NCBI RefSeq assembly: GCF_035920445.1
Contig: NZ_CP109162.1
Location: forward strand, 372,001 to 436,000
Source: Nocardia sp. NBC_01730
Lineage (GTDB): Bacteria; Actinomycetota; Actinomycetes; Mycobacteriales; Mycobacteriaceae
DNA length: 64,000 nt
Reading direction: 5' to 3'
The notes beneath the pieces are model-generated. The model saw only the letters and a program-made list of their open reading frames with translations. It did not search any database and was not told where the DNA came from. Of this stretch, positions 15,242 through 22,474 are shown piece by piece. The translations under genes and the position numbers were made by a program. Within the stretch, counting starts at the first letter, position 1. The number at the start of each line of letters is the position of its first letter.

Positions 15242-15578
15242 TGGAAGGACCACCAACGACGGTGGTCCGTCAGCGGGAATCACGATCCCATAGCGGCACA
15301 CGATGGTGTGTGACCGAGTCGAGCGAGGACGCCCGAGGGATCGCAGCAGACATCTTCGGCAATGCCGCCGAGGCTGTGACGAGGTCCCGGATACGGCGAG
15401 GTACGGTGCCGCGGCCCGGGACACGACTGGGCGACGAATGCGATAGCCGAGCTCGACGTTTGCATGCCGAGCCGAAGGTGACACAGGTGGCACATCGCCC
15501 CGCGAGAACAGATCCATCCTGCTTACAGAGGTAGTCTGCGACATCTTCTGTGGCCCGGCCGACTGGAACCGAACCACC
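15242..15578. other. 337-bp stretch inside the element without a supported gene
   Basis: This lies between repeat copy A and the 15579 gene. Reading frames exist on both strands, but none shows a domain. The promoter of the 15579 gene may lie here. Confidence 0.4.
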
Positions 15579-15905
15579 ATGACAACTGCTCTATTGCCCC
15601 TTGCCTACGGTTACGTGCGCGACGATCTACTCGATGACCGCGACTCGGGTTCGAGTGAAGACAAGCTGCGCAACACCGCCCGCTCGCTCGGCTACGAACT
15701 GGGAACGGTATTCCACGAGCCCGCACCGCAGAACGCGACACTGCCCCCCGCATTCGTCGATCTCGTCCAGGAATGCCGGCGAGCCGCAGCACACGCGGTG
15801 ATAACCCTGCACGGACACATGTCGAATATGGCCGTGTGCCGGATGGTCCTGCTGGCGGTCCTCGACGTGCGGGCCGGCGCCGCAGTCCACGAAGTCTCGG
15901 TGTGA
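15579..15905 (+). CDS. Serine-recombinase-like N-terminal domain protein, degenerate
   Basis: This 108-residue protein reads 'PLAYGYVRDDLLDDRDSGSS', 'EDKLRNTARSLGYELGTVFH' and 'AAHAVITLHGHMSNMAVCRM', which follows the fold order of the resolvase catalytic domain (GYVRV, helix, 'D..GS', 'vv..ldrLsR'). The catalytic Ser of the canonical motif is replaced (GYVRDD) and no DNA-binding tail is present. Short proteins of this type are common near recombinase remnants in actinobacteria and may bind DNA or act as decoys. Activity as a recombinase is unlikely. Confidence 0.55.
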   Translation: MTTALLPLAYGYVRDDLLDDRDSGSSEDKLRNTARSLGYELGTVFHEPAPQNATLPPAFVDLVQECRRAAAHAVITLHGHMSNMAVCRMVLLAVLDVRAGAAVHEVSV

Positions 15906-16373
15906 ACCGACGCCTGCCCTGCCGACTTTGGTACCTCGAACAGCGACCGACCCGATCACCTCACACCACGCTCGGGCACGTCCAGGCGCCCAACGTGCTC
16001 GGTCGCCACTTTGTCGCTTGCTCGAACCCTGTGGCCGTGGCGTAAGTCGCTGGTCAGCCTGCCCATCGTGCGGCTATGTATGCCGGGTCCTTGGAGGCGG
16101 CGTTCGAGTTCGGCAGCCAGCTTCTCGATTGCGTCGCGGCGATCCGTGCCTGTCACATGCCAGCCCTCACCCGCGTAGCAGGCCGATACCGAACCATCTG
16201 CGTGGTAGACGAACTGCGGCGGTTTGTGTCAGACCTGCGGCGGATGCAGGTCGAGCGCCCCGCTCCGACGCATGGAAGAGCGTTTCTCCGACCGAACGGT
16301 TTCGATCATGCTGGACCCAGCGTCGGGCGCGCCGTCTCGACCGGCCGTGCGCCCGGTTGCACTGGAGGGGCTT

Positions 16374-16502
16374 GCGCAGGTAGCTGTAGAAGGTCTCGCG
16401 GCTGATGCCGAACTCAGTGGCCAGTACGGACTTTGGTTTCCCCGCCGCGGCCTTTGCCCGCAGCTGCTGTGCCTGCTCGGGGGTGAGGGCGGGTTTGCGG
16501 CC
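16374..16502 (-). pseudogene. C-terminal HTH remnant of a serine resolvase
   Basis: The stretch 'GRKPALTPEQAQQLRAKAAA' followed by 'GKPKSVLATEFGISRETFYS' matches the resolvase helix-turn-helix (HTH_7) that normally ends such enzymes. No catalytic domain precedes it on the minus strand, so this is a fragment left by recombination. Confidence 0.75.
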
Positions 16503-16636
16503 GGTGTAGGGGCTTGACCAACATCCCAACGGCCAAGGGCGCCAACGACACCAAGCGGCTCAGGAGCTCGTCGACTGTTGGTTAGACGTACCAGGCGACG
16601 CCATCCTTAACAGGCCTTCTGGCCTCGTCGAGGCGG

Positions 16637-17218
16637 TTAGGTCCGGACAACTCGGTCCGGCGACTGAACCGAAGGCCGGACGGGGCCAGACGGCCCGGAT
16701 CCAGCAGGATGGTCGTTCTGGGCTCCTAGCCCGGTCATGATCCCTCCCGGTCGGTGCCGAACCGTCGGCGTGGTCACCGCCTCGGACTGGTTGTTCGAGG
16801 CCGGGAGATGCGTGACGCGTTGCTCCCACTCGCCATCGAGCACGTGGGCTGTCCATTCCTTGTTCCAGCCGAAGGGCATGGTGTGCACATCCCAGCCACG
16901 CGCGGACAGCAGTTCGGCCAGCACCGCCAACACATGCTGAGCAGTAGGCCCATCGCAATGCTCATACGGGTCGGCCATCTGAGAAAAACCGTTGATCACG
17001 ATCCGAGTCGCACCGGTCTTGTTCGCGATCCGGTTGATCGCCTTCGCGGCCTGCCGAGCCACCCCGAGGTCGCTGCGCTCGACACCCACCAGCAGAAAGA
17101 GGCAATCGGAAAACTCTTGCAACGCACCGATATTCACCGGATCGAGCGTTATTGCCGCCGAACTCGCAGTTGTCACCGTGTATTCGAGTGTGGCACAACG
17201 CTGGCTCAGGATTTTCAT
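16637..17218 (-). CDS. Stand-alone threonyl-tRNA synthetase editing-domain (tRNA-Thr_ED) protein
   Basis: This is a 193-residue protein starting at ATG 17218 (AGGTG lies 8 nt upstream; ATG 17230 is possible). It begins MKILSQRCATLEYTV, has 'FLLVGVERSDLGVARQAAKA', 'INRIANKTGATRIVINGFSQ', 'QHVLAVLAELLSARGWDVHT' and the hallmark 'MPFGWNKEWTAHVLDGEWEQ'. This order matches the archaeal ThrRS editing domain (Pfam PF08915, DTD-like fold), which removes serine from Ser-tRNAThr. The C-terminal 50 residues are low-complexity. No synthetase is attached. It lies just inside repeat copy B within the transposable element, so it is cargo. Its tRNA target here is unknown. Confidence 0.75.
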   Translation of the reverse strand: MKILSQRCATLEYTVTTASSAAITLDPVNIGALQEFSDCLFLLVGVERSDLGVARQAAKAINRIANKTGATRIVINGFSQMADPYEHCDGPTAQHVLAVLAELLSARGWDVHTMPFGWNKEWTAHVLDGEWEQRVTHLPASNNQSEAVTTPTVRHRPGGIMTGLGAQNDHPAGSGPSGPVRPSVQSPDRVVRT

Positions 17219-17244
17219 AAAGCACCTCATGCATAGATATGTGC

Positions 17245-17423
17245 GCGTCGTTGCTCGATGCGGGATCGCTGGAAGTCGCTCGATCCGGATGCTTCACTGA
17301 CGGCGCCCGGACCTGCTTTTCCTGTACGACAACCACCCTGCGTCGGTGACAACAACCCCACATCGGTGACATACCGATACCGCTACCTACAAAGCTGTCC
17401 TATGACAGCGGAGGTGAGCCACT
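17245..17423 (-). repeat. 179-bp inverted repeat, copy B
   Basis: Reverse-complement partner of 15063-15241. Its inner edge is 26 bp upstream of the ThrRS editing-domain start, so this copy may carry that gene's promoter. Confidence 0.9.
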
Positions 17424-17721
17424 AGCAGCCCCCTGACCTGCGGTGGATCATCTTCAGTGGCAGAGCAGGTCGAGGCTTTTGCCACCGGCGAACCTCACGC
17501 TCGACAGCACCGCCGGAGTGAACTTCCGTAATTACGAATCCCGGCGCGGGTGATCCGGCCGGGTCCGGTGACGGTGGTGGAGCGGGTTGCGCATGCCCGT
17601 GTACTGCAGCCCGCACCAGAGCTTGCCCTGACATCATCAGACCACGTCAGAACAGCCACGGGCAGTACTTCAACGAACCTCAGCACGGCTACCGCCCTTG
17701 GCCGTTCGGTTGTTGGTCAAG
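17424..17721. other. 298-bp stretch inside the element without a supported gene
   Basis: Between repeat copy B and the integrase remnant I see no domain-bearing frame, repeat or RNA. Confidence 0.4.
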
Positions 17722-18188
17722 CCCCGACACCACCAAAGCCGTCGCACGCTCCCGCATCGACCGGCTCTGCCGCCGCCGCGGCGTGCAGATTCGGGGAGAA
17801 GACACTGTGGCGGATGCTGTATAAGTCAGCCAGCAGAGCCAGCGCCGTGCTCGCGCTCAACGTCGAGGACCTGGACCTGCCCAACAAGCAAGCCAAGATC
17901 ACCGCCAAGGACGGCCACACCATGTGGATCACCTGGGGCACCGACACCGCCCACCTGTTGCCCAGGCTCATCGCCGGACGCGACCACGGGCCGCCGCTTC
18001 TGTCCGAATACCGGCCCGGGCCGCACCGCTGCGTGACGACCGACCCGGCTACATCTGCCCCCAGACCGGCTGCAGCAGGCTCGGATACGACTGCGCCCGC
18101 ATACTGCTCGGCCACTACGGCGACGGCCTACGCCTGCACCAACTCTGCTACAGCTCGGCCACACACCTCGGCGACGCCGACATCTCCG
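17722..18188 (+). pseudogene. Tyrosine recombinase (phage integrase family) remnant with two frameshifts
   Basis: Three segments in different frames line up with one integrase. The first is 'TTKAVARSRIDRLCRRRGVQ' before about 17795. The second is 'EKTLWRMLYKSASRASAVLA' and 'LNVEDLDLPNKQAKITAKDG' (17796-18000), which includes the box I region with a catalytic-Arg-type 'SRAS'. The third is 'GYICPQTGCSRLGYDCARIL' and 'LRLHQLCYSSATHLGDADIS' (18041-18188), where the box II H-x-x-R is altered to H-x-x-C. The gene ends abruptly 12 bp before the LuxR fragment. It is not functional. Confidence 0.75.
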
Positions 18189-18199
18189 CGAACGTCACC

Positions 18200-18640
18200 T
18201 CAGTGTGGTTGTGGTTTGCGGGTGTTTCGTTGTGGTCGTCGGATGGTTTCGGTGCGGACTTGTTCGATGATGTCTTTGGGGATGTGGTCGATGATGTCTT
18301 CGCGGGAGGTGATGCCCAGTTTTTGCAGGATTGCGGCCATTTGGGAGTCGATGGTTCTGGCCGATTTCCCGCGGCGGACGGCAATGGCGGGGTTGGTCCA
18401 TCCGGCCGTGGCCAGGATGGCGACCTGCCGCTCGGCAGGAGTCAACTCGTCCCACCGCGAGGTGATGGGCTTGTCCTGTGGGGTGTCGATGGTCAGTGTG
18501 CCCAAGGCGAGCCGCTGTACCTCGTTGTGTTCCGGACGCAACCGTGAACCCTGCGCTTCCACCGCAGCGAAGGCGTCGGATCCGAGCACCCGACGGGCGA
18601 CATCAATAGCGTTATCGGATTCATCGGCGAACGGGCCCAT
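18200..18640 (-). pseudogene. C-terminal part of a LuxR-family (GerE HTH) regulator
   Basis: This 146-residue frame ends with a full LuxR-type helix-turn-helix: 'WDELTPAERQVAILATAGWT', 'NPAIAVRRGKSARTIDSQMA' and 'AILQKLGITSREDIIDHIPK'. The upstream 60 residues look like the last helices of a large ATP-binding (LAL/TPR) regulator, with the rest absent. Both of its ends coincide with the ends of neighbouring fragments (integrase and IS110), marking it as one tile of a mosaic. Expression as a free DNA-binding domain is possible but unsupported. Confidence 0.65.
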
Positions 18641-19101
18641 CGATCAGGGCGCTGGACATCGAGCTGCGCGACAACCGCAAAGCCCTCGACGCGCTGATCG
18701 AAACCACCGCGCCGGACCTGACCGCGACACCCGGCGTCGGGGCCGTCGTCGCAGCCTCCGTCCTGATCGCCGGGTCACATCCAGGGCGAGTACGGTCCGA
18801 GGCTGCCTTCGCAGCGCTCGCCGGAACCTGCCCGGTCCCGGCATCATCGGGAAACACGGTGCGCCACAGACTCAATCGCGGCGGCGACCGCCGCGTCAAC
18901 CGCGCGTTGACCACCGTCGTCATCGTGCGGATGCGCATCGATCCCGCCACCCGCGTCTACGTCGCCCGCCGACGAGCCGAGAGCCGCACGACCAAAGAGA
19001 TCATGCGCAGCCTGAAACGCTACGTCACCAGGCAACTCTTCCGAATCCTGACTTCAGCTCACCAAACACCAGCACAGCTTGACAAATATAGAAGCATCTG
19101 A
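18640..19101 (+). pseudogene. C-terminal half of an IS110-family transposase
   Basis: The frame from about 18640 to the stop at 19101 carries the Transposase_20 domain: 'LTATPGVGAVVAASVLIAGS', 'FAALAGTCPVPASSGNTVRH', 'RLNRGGDRRVNRALTTVVIV' and 'YVARRRAESRTTKEIMRSLK'. The serine of the C-terminal catalytic region ('PASSG') is present. The N-terminal RuvC-like DEDD domain is missing, so it cannot transpose. IS110 elements normally lack terminal inverted repeats, so this fragment does not explain the ends of the host element. Confidence 0.85.
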
Positions 19102-19251
19102 CCGTGGAGGAGGAGAGCCACCGCTGGGCAACACCGGCGGCAAGATGTGGTTCACGAGGACCACCTCCCGTGGGCTGGCCGCAGGCACGGCGTGAACAGC
19201 CGTCGGTACGAGGTGTCAGATCTGTTGAAGATCACCTGCAAGGTTGCGAGT

Positions 19252-19273
19252 TCGCTACGAAAGGGTGTCCAAA
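19252..19273 (-). repeat. Right terminal inverted repeat of the element
   Basis: Read on the minus strand it is TTTGGACACCCTTTCGTAGC plus two more bases (GA), the partner of the left end. Confidence 0.8.
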
Positions 19274-19279
19274 CTGACC
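19274..19279. repeat. Target-site duplication, right copy (CTGACC)
   Basis: Second copy of the 6-bp duplication made on insertion of the element. Confidence 0.85.
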
Positions 19280-19770
19280 AACGCGCATGTCATCGGCGGG
19301 GCGAACGGCGGAGAGGTGGTCTTCGCCGACGGGGTCGACGTGCGGTTCGACGTCATCGGGGTCGATCCGCTGTCGGATCTTGCGGTGCTGCGCACCCGCA
19401 GCGGTGCGCCGGGCGCGGCATCGCTCGGGGACGCGGACCTTTTGGTGGTCGGCGAGTTGGTGGTCGCGGTGGGAGCCCGCTCGGGCTGGTCGGCGTGCCC
19501 GCGCCGCTGCCCGAGACCGTTGCCACCCGGACCGGCCGAGACGCTGGGGTGCGCATCGTGGAAGTGATCCGCGGCGGACCCGCCGACCGGGCTGGACTAC
19601 GCCGCGGCGATCTCGTGCTCAGCGTGGCACGTTCGGAAGTGCGTGACGCGCAGGGAATACAGCGGCAGTTGTTCGCGGAGGTGATCGGTGTGCACCTGCC
19701 CGTGACGGTGTTACGCAACGGGGCCATGGTGGACGTGATCGCCGTCCCGATCGAACTGACTGTCGACTGA
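19274..19770 (+). pseudogene. 3' part of the HtrA-like protease gene, with internal deletion and frameshift
   Basis: Directly after the element and the second CTGACC copy, the frame resumes with 'LTNAHVIGGANGGEVVFADG' (catalytic His) and 'GVDPLSDLAVLR' (catalytic Asp). Near 19475 it changes frame and jumps to 'LGLVGVPAPLPETVATRTGR', then a PDZ domain ('VIRGGPADRAGLRRGDLVLS') to the stop at 19770. The segment that should hold the catalytic Ser (GNSGG) and its surroundings, roughly 85-95 codons, is absent. So the gene has suffered an insertion, a deletion and a frameshift. Its last 60 bp overlap the convergent gene at 19711-20439. Confidence 0.85.
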
Positions 19771-20439
19771 ACGACGCGCAGGCTCCTGGACCGGCGTTGT
19801 TGTCATCTGCCAGCGTGTGTCGACGACCAGGCCGACGACGCCGACCGCGAGGCAGACGCCGGAGAGCACCAGCATCGCCGGATGCGTCGTCCCGGTGAGC
19901 GCGTCGCCGAGGATGACCGTGCCGATGGTGCCGGGCAATACCCCGAGCACCGTGGCGATCAGGTACGGCCAGAACCGGATCGAGGACAACCCGCAGCAGT
20001 AATTGATCACGGAGAACGGCACCGCGGCGATGAGCCGCAGCGAACCGACCGCGAGCCAGCCGCGGCGTCGCAGACGGTCGTCGATGGCGCGCACCGCGGG
20101 ATGGGTAAGCCGGGAGGCGACCTGATCGCGATCGAGCGCGCGTACGAGCAGGATCGCCAGCGCAGCGCTGACCGTCGTCGCCCCCACCGCGAGCGTGCTG
20201 CCCAGCAGTGGACCGAACAGCAGCCCGGCGCTCACGGTGAACACGGTCCGCGGGATCGGCGCCACCGTGACCAGTGCGTGGACCGCGAAGAACAGCAGGG
20301 GAAAAACGGGGCCGACCGAGGTCGCCCAGTCCTGGATCTGGTGTGGACTCGGCAGCGGAACCAGCATCGCCGCGACGAACAACGCGGCCGCGCCGACGAA
20401 CAGCCCGGCGATACGCGGGTCTCGGATCAGCTTGGTCAC
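19711..20439 (-). CDS. TVP38/TMEM64 (DedA-like) membrane protein
   Basis: This 242-residue protein has about six hydrophobic segments. The SNARE-associated (VTT) domain core is clear: 'FTVSAGLLFGPLLGSTLAVG' (about 88-107) and 'RLIAAVPFSVINYCCGLSSI' (about 155-174), with the re-entrant 'GxxFG' and 'R..P..P' type motifs. DedA/TVP38 proteins act in the inner membrane, and several flip undecaprenyl phosphate or phospholipids. The start is GTG 20439. The hydrophilic C-terminal tail overlaps the decayed protease gene on the other strand. Confidence 0.88.
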   Translation of the reverse strand: MTKLIRDPRIAGLFVGAAALFVAAMLVPLPSPHQIQDWATSVGPVFPLLFFAVHALVTVAPIPRTVFTVSAGLLFGPLLGSTLAVGATTVSAALAILLVRALDRDQVASRLTHPAVRAIDDRLRRRGWLAVGSLRLIAAVPFSVINYCCGLSSIRFWPYLIATVLGVLPGTIGTVILGDALTGTTHPAMLVLSGVCLAVGVVGLVVDTRWQMTTTPVQEPARRSVDSQFDRDGDHVHHGPVA

Positions 20440-20617
20440 CCGCGACAGGTTACCGGTTGGTAGTAGCGGGCAGGGTCAACCGGCGTGAAACCGCCCGCTA
20501 GCATCGAAGGAGGCGGGACGAATGATCGTTAACTAAAGTAGTCGCTGAGCTGGGCGAATATGAGGGTATCCGGCCCACTCAGGCGGTGTGCCCGTGTCGA
20601 GGAAGAGGAACAGCAAT

Positions 20618-22474
20618 ATGCCGATTGCTTCAGATCCTGGGGTGGATCCGGTGCCCGAGTACGCCGCGTGGCGCAAGGGCGTGGCCGGCGTGCTGGCGAA
20701 GTCTCGCCGGGTCGAAATCACCGAACTTCCTGAGGAGCCCGAGCGGCTGCTCGACGAGACCACCTATGACGGGCTGACCATTGCCCCGCTGTACACCTTG
20801 CGCGACGAGTTGCCCGAGCAGCCGCTGCCGGGTTCCTTCCCCTTCGTCCGGGGCCGGGACGCCACCCGGGACGTGCACCGCGGATGGTACGTGAGCGCCC
20901 GGGTCGGCGAACGCGATGCCGCGACGGCCAACCGGGAGATCCTGGCTGGTTTGGAGAACGGAATCAGCGCGATCTGGCTGGGTGTCGGCGAGCGCGGCCT
21001 GCCGGTGGCCGACCTGCCGACCGCTGTTGCGGGTCTGCTGTTCGAGCTGGCTCCGCTGACCCTGGACGCGGGCAGCGCGGCCGCCGACGCGGCGGCGCAG
21101 GTTTTCACCACGCTGGACGGCTATTCCGCGCCGTCCCGCAAGGACATTCGGGTCGCCCTCGGTGCCGCGCCGCTGACCAGCCGCTTCGCCGGCCTCGCCG
21201 ATGTCGACCTCATCGAGGCGGTCACGCTCGCCGGACAGGCCGCCGCGCGCGCCGAGACGGTGCGCGCGATCACCGTGGACGGCACCGTCTTCCACGACGC
21301 GGGCGCCTCCGATGCCCAGGAGCTCGGCGCGGCCATTGCGGCCGGGCTGGCCTATTTGCGGTCGCTGACCGAGGGGCTCGACATCGCGGACGCGTTGGAG
21401 CAGCTGGAGTTCCGGTTCGCCGCCACCGACGACCAGTTCGCCACCACCGCGAAGTTCCGCGCCGCACGCCAACTCTGGGCCCGGGTCGCGCACGTGTGCG
21501 GCGCACCGGATTTCGGGGGCGCGCCGCAACACGCGGTGACCTCGGCGGCCATGATGAGCCAGCGCGATCCCTGGGTGAACATGCTGCGCACCACGCTCGC
21601 CGCGTTCGGCGCGGGCGTCGGTGGCGCCGACACCGTGACCGTGCTGCCCTTCGACGCCGCGCTTCCACCAGGTGAGCTCGGCGTCTCGAAGTCGTTCTCC
21701 GATCGCATGGCGCGCAACACCCAGCTGCTGCTGCTCGAGGAATCGCATCTCGGCCACGTGCAGGACCCGGGCGCGGGCTCCTGGTACGTCGAGGACCTCA
21801 CCGCCGCGCTCGCCATGAAGGCGTGGGAGTTCATGCAGGAGATCGAGGTGGCGGGCGGTTACCTCGCCGCGCTGGACTCCGGACTGCTCGCCGAGCGCAT
21901 CGCCGACGTCAAGACCGCGCGCGACACCGATGTCGCGCATCGCAAGACTGCCGTCACCGGCGTCAACGAATTCCCTAACCTGGCCGAGCAGCCACTGTCC
22001 GAGGCAGCGTGGCGGGCGGGCCGGGTCGCCCGTTACGGCGCGGCGTTCGAGGAACTGCGCAACCGCTCCGACGCCTACCTGGCGGCTACCGGCGCGCGGC
22101 CGAAAGCCCTTCTGGTGCCGCTCGGTTCGGTCGCCGAGCACAATGTGCGGGTCACCTTCGTCGCGAACCTGCTGGCCTCGGGGGGGATCGCATCGATCAA
22201 CCCGGGGCCGCTCGAGGTGAGCGGAATCGCCGCCGCGGCAACGGAAGCCGGCGCGCCGATCGCGGTGCTGTGCGGGTCGGACGCGCGGTACGCGGCGGAA
22301 GCGGGGGCCGCGGTGGAGCAGTTGCGCGCGGCAGGGGTGCCGACCGTGCTGCTGGCCGGTGCGGCCAAGGCCGTCGCCGAACTGAGTGACGCGCAGCGTC
22401 CGGACGGATTCCTCGCGGCGCGCATAGACGCGGTCGCGGCATTGTTCGCCCTGCTGGAGAAGGCGGGAGCCTGA
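20618..22474 (+). CDS. mutA: Methylmalonyl-CoA mutase small (beta) subunit
   Basis: This 618-residue subunit starts at ATG 20618 with a purine-rich GAGGAAGAGG upstream. It has the mutase TIM-barrel region ('[20 protein letters not shown]', '[20 protein letters not shown]') and a degenerate C-terminal cobalamin-like domain without the DxHxxG ligand. It is therefore the structural subunit of the MutAB heterodimer that interconverts succinyl-CoA and (R)-methylmalonyl-CoA. It overlaps mutB by 1 bp (TGATG). In Mycobacteriales the enzyme links propionate catabolism to methyl-branched lipid synthesis. Confidence 0.95.
   Translation: MPIASDPGVDPVPEYAAWRKGVAGVLAKSRRVEITELPEEPERLLDETTYDGLTIAPLYTLRDELPEQPLPGSFPFVRGRDATRDVHRGWYVSARVGERDAATANREILAGLENGISAIWLGVGERGLPVADLPTAVAGLLFELAPLTLDAGSAAADAAAQVFTTLDGYSAPSRKDIRVALGAAPLTSRFAGLADVDLIEAVTLAGQAAARAETVRAITVDGTVFHDAGASDAQELGAAIAAGLAYLRSLTEGLDIADALEQLEFRFAATDDQFATTAKFRAARQLWARVAHVCGAPDFGGAPQHAVTSAAMMSQRDPWVNMLRTTLAAFGAGVGGADTVTVLPFDAALPPGELGVSKSFSDRMARNTQLLLLEESHLGHVQDPGAGSWYVEDLTAALAMKAWEFMQEIEVAGGYLAALDSGLLAERIADVKTARDTDVAHRKTAVTGVNEFPNLAEQPLSEAAWRAGRVARYGAAFEELRNRSDAYLAATGARPKALLVPLGSVAEHNVRVTFVANLLASGGIASINPGPLEVSGIAAAATEAGAPIAVLCGSDARYAAEAGAAVEQLRAAGVPTVLLAGAAKAVAELSDAQRPDGFLAARIDAVAALFALLEKAGA

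Larger units (their letters stand above)
14433..19273. mobile_element. 4,841-bp transposable element with terminal inverted repeats, mosaic and probably defective
   Basis: The left end (14433-14455) and the reverse complement of the right end (19252-19273) match at 20 of 23 aligned positions, counting one 1-nt gap, and share GGACACCC. A 6-bp CTGACC duplication flanks the element. Inside are a truncated serine recombinase, a second recombinase-like gene, a resolvase HTH remnant, a ThrRS editing-domain gene between 179-bp inverted repeats, a frameshifted tyrosine integrase, a LuxR tail and an IS110-type transposase tail. No complete transposase that would recognise the ends is apparent, so it was mobilised in trans or has lost its own enzyme. 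I cannot assign the family from the ends alone. Confidence 0.85.

Noticed and set aside
15242..15578. Attachment site or origin between repeat copy A and the 15579 gene
   Set aside because: No tRNA end, no direct repeat partner and no iteron-like repeats could be found.
17550..19082. 510-codon plus-strand open frame
   Set aside because: Only short parts match an integrase, and the IS110 part is in another frame. The middle is the antisense of the LuxR tail. It is a chance open frame over fragments, not one gene.
14433..19273. IS110 insertion as the cause of the protease disruption
   Set aside because: The IS110 piece is a C-terminal fragment inside the element and not at the ends, and IS110 elements normally lack such terminal inverted repeats.
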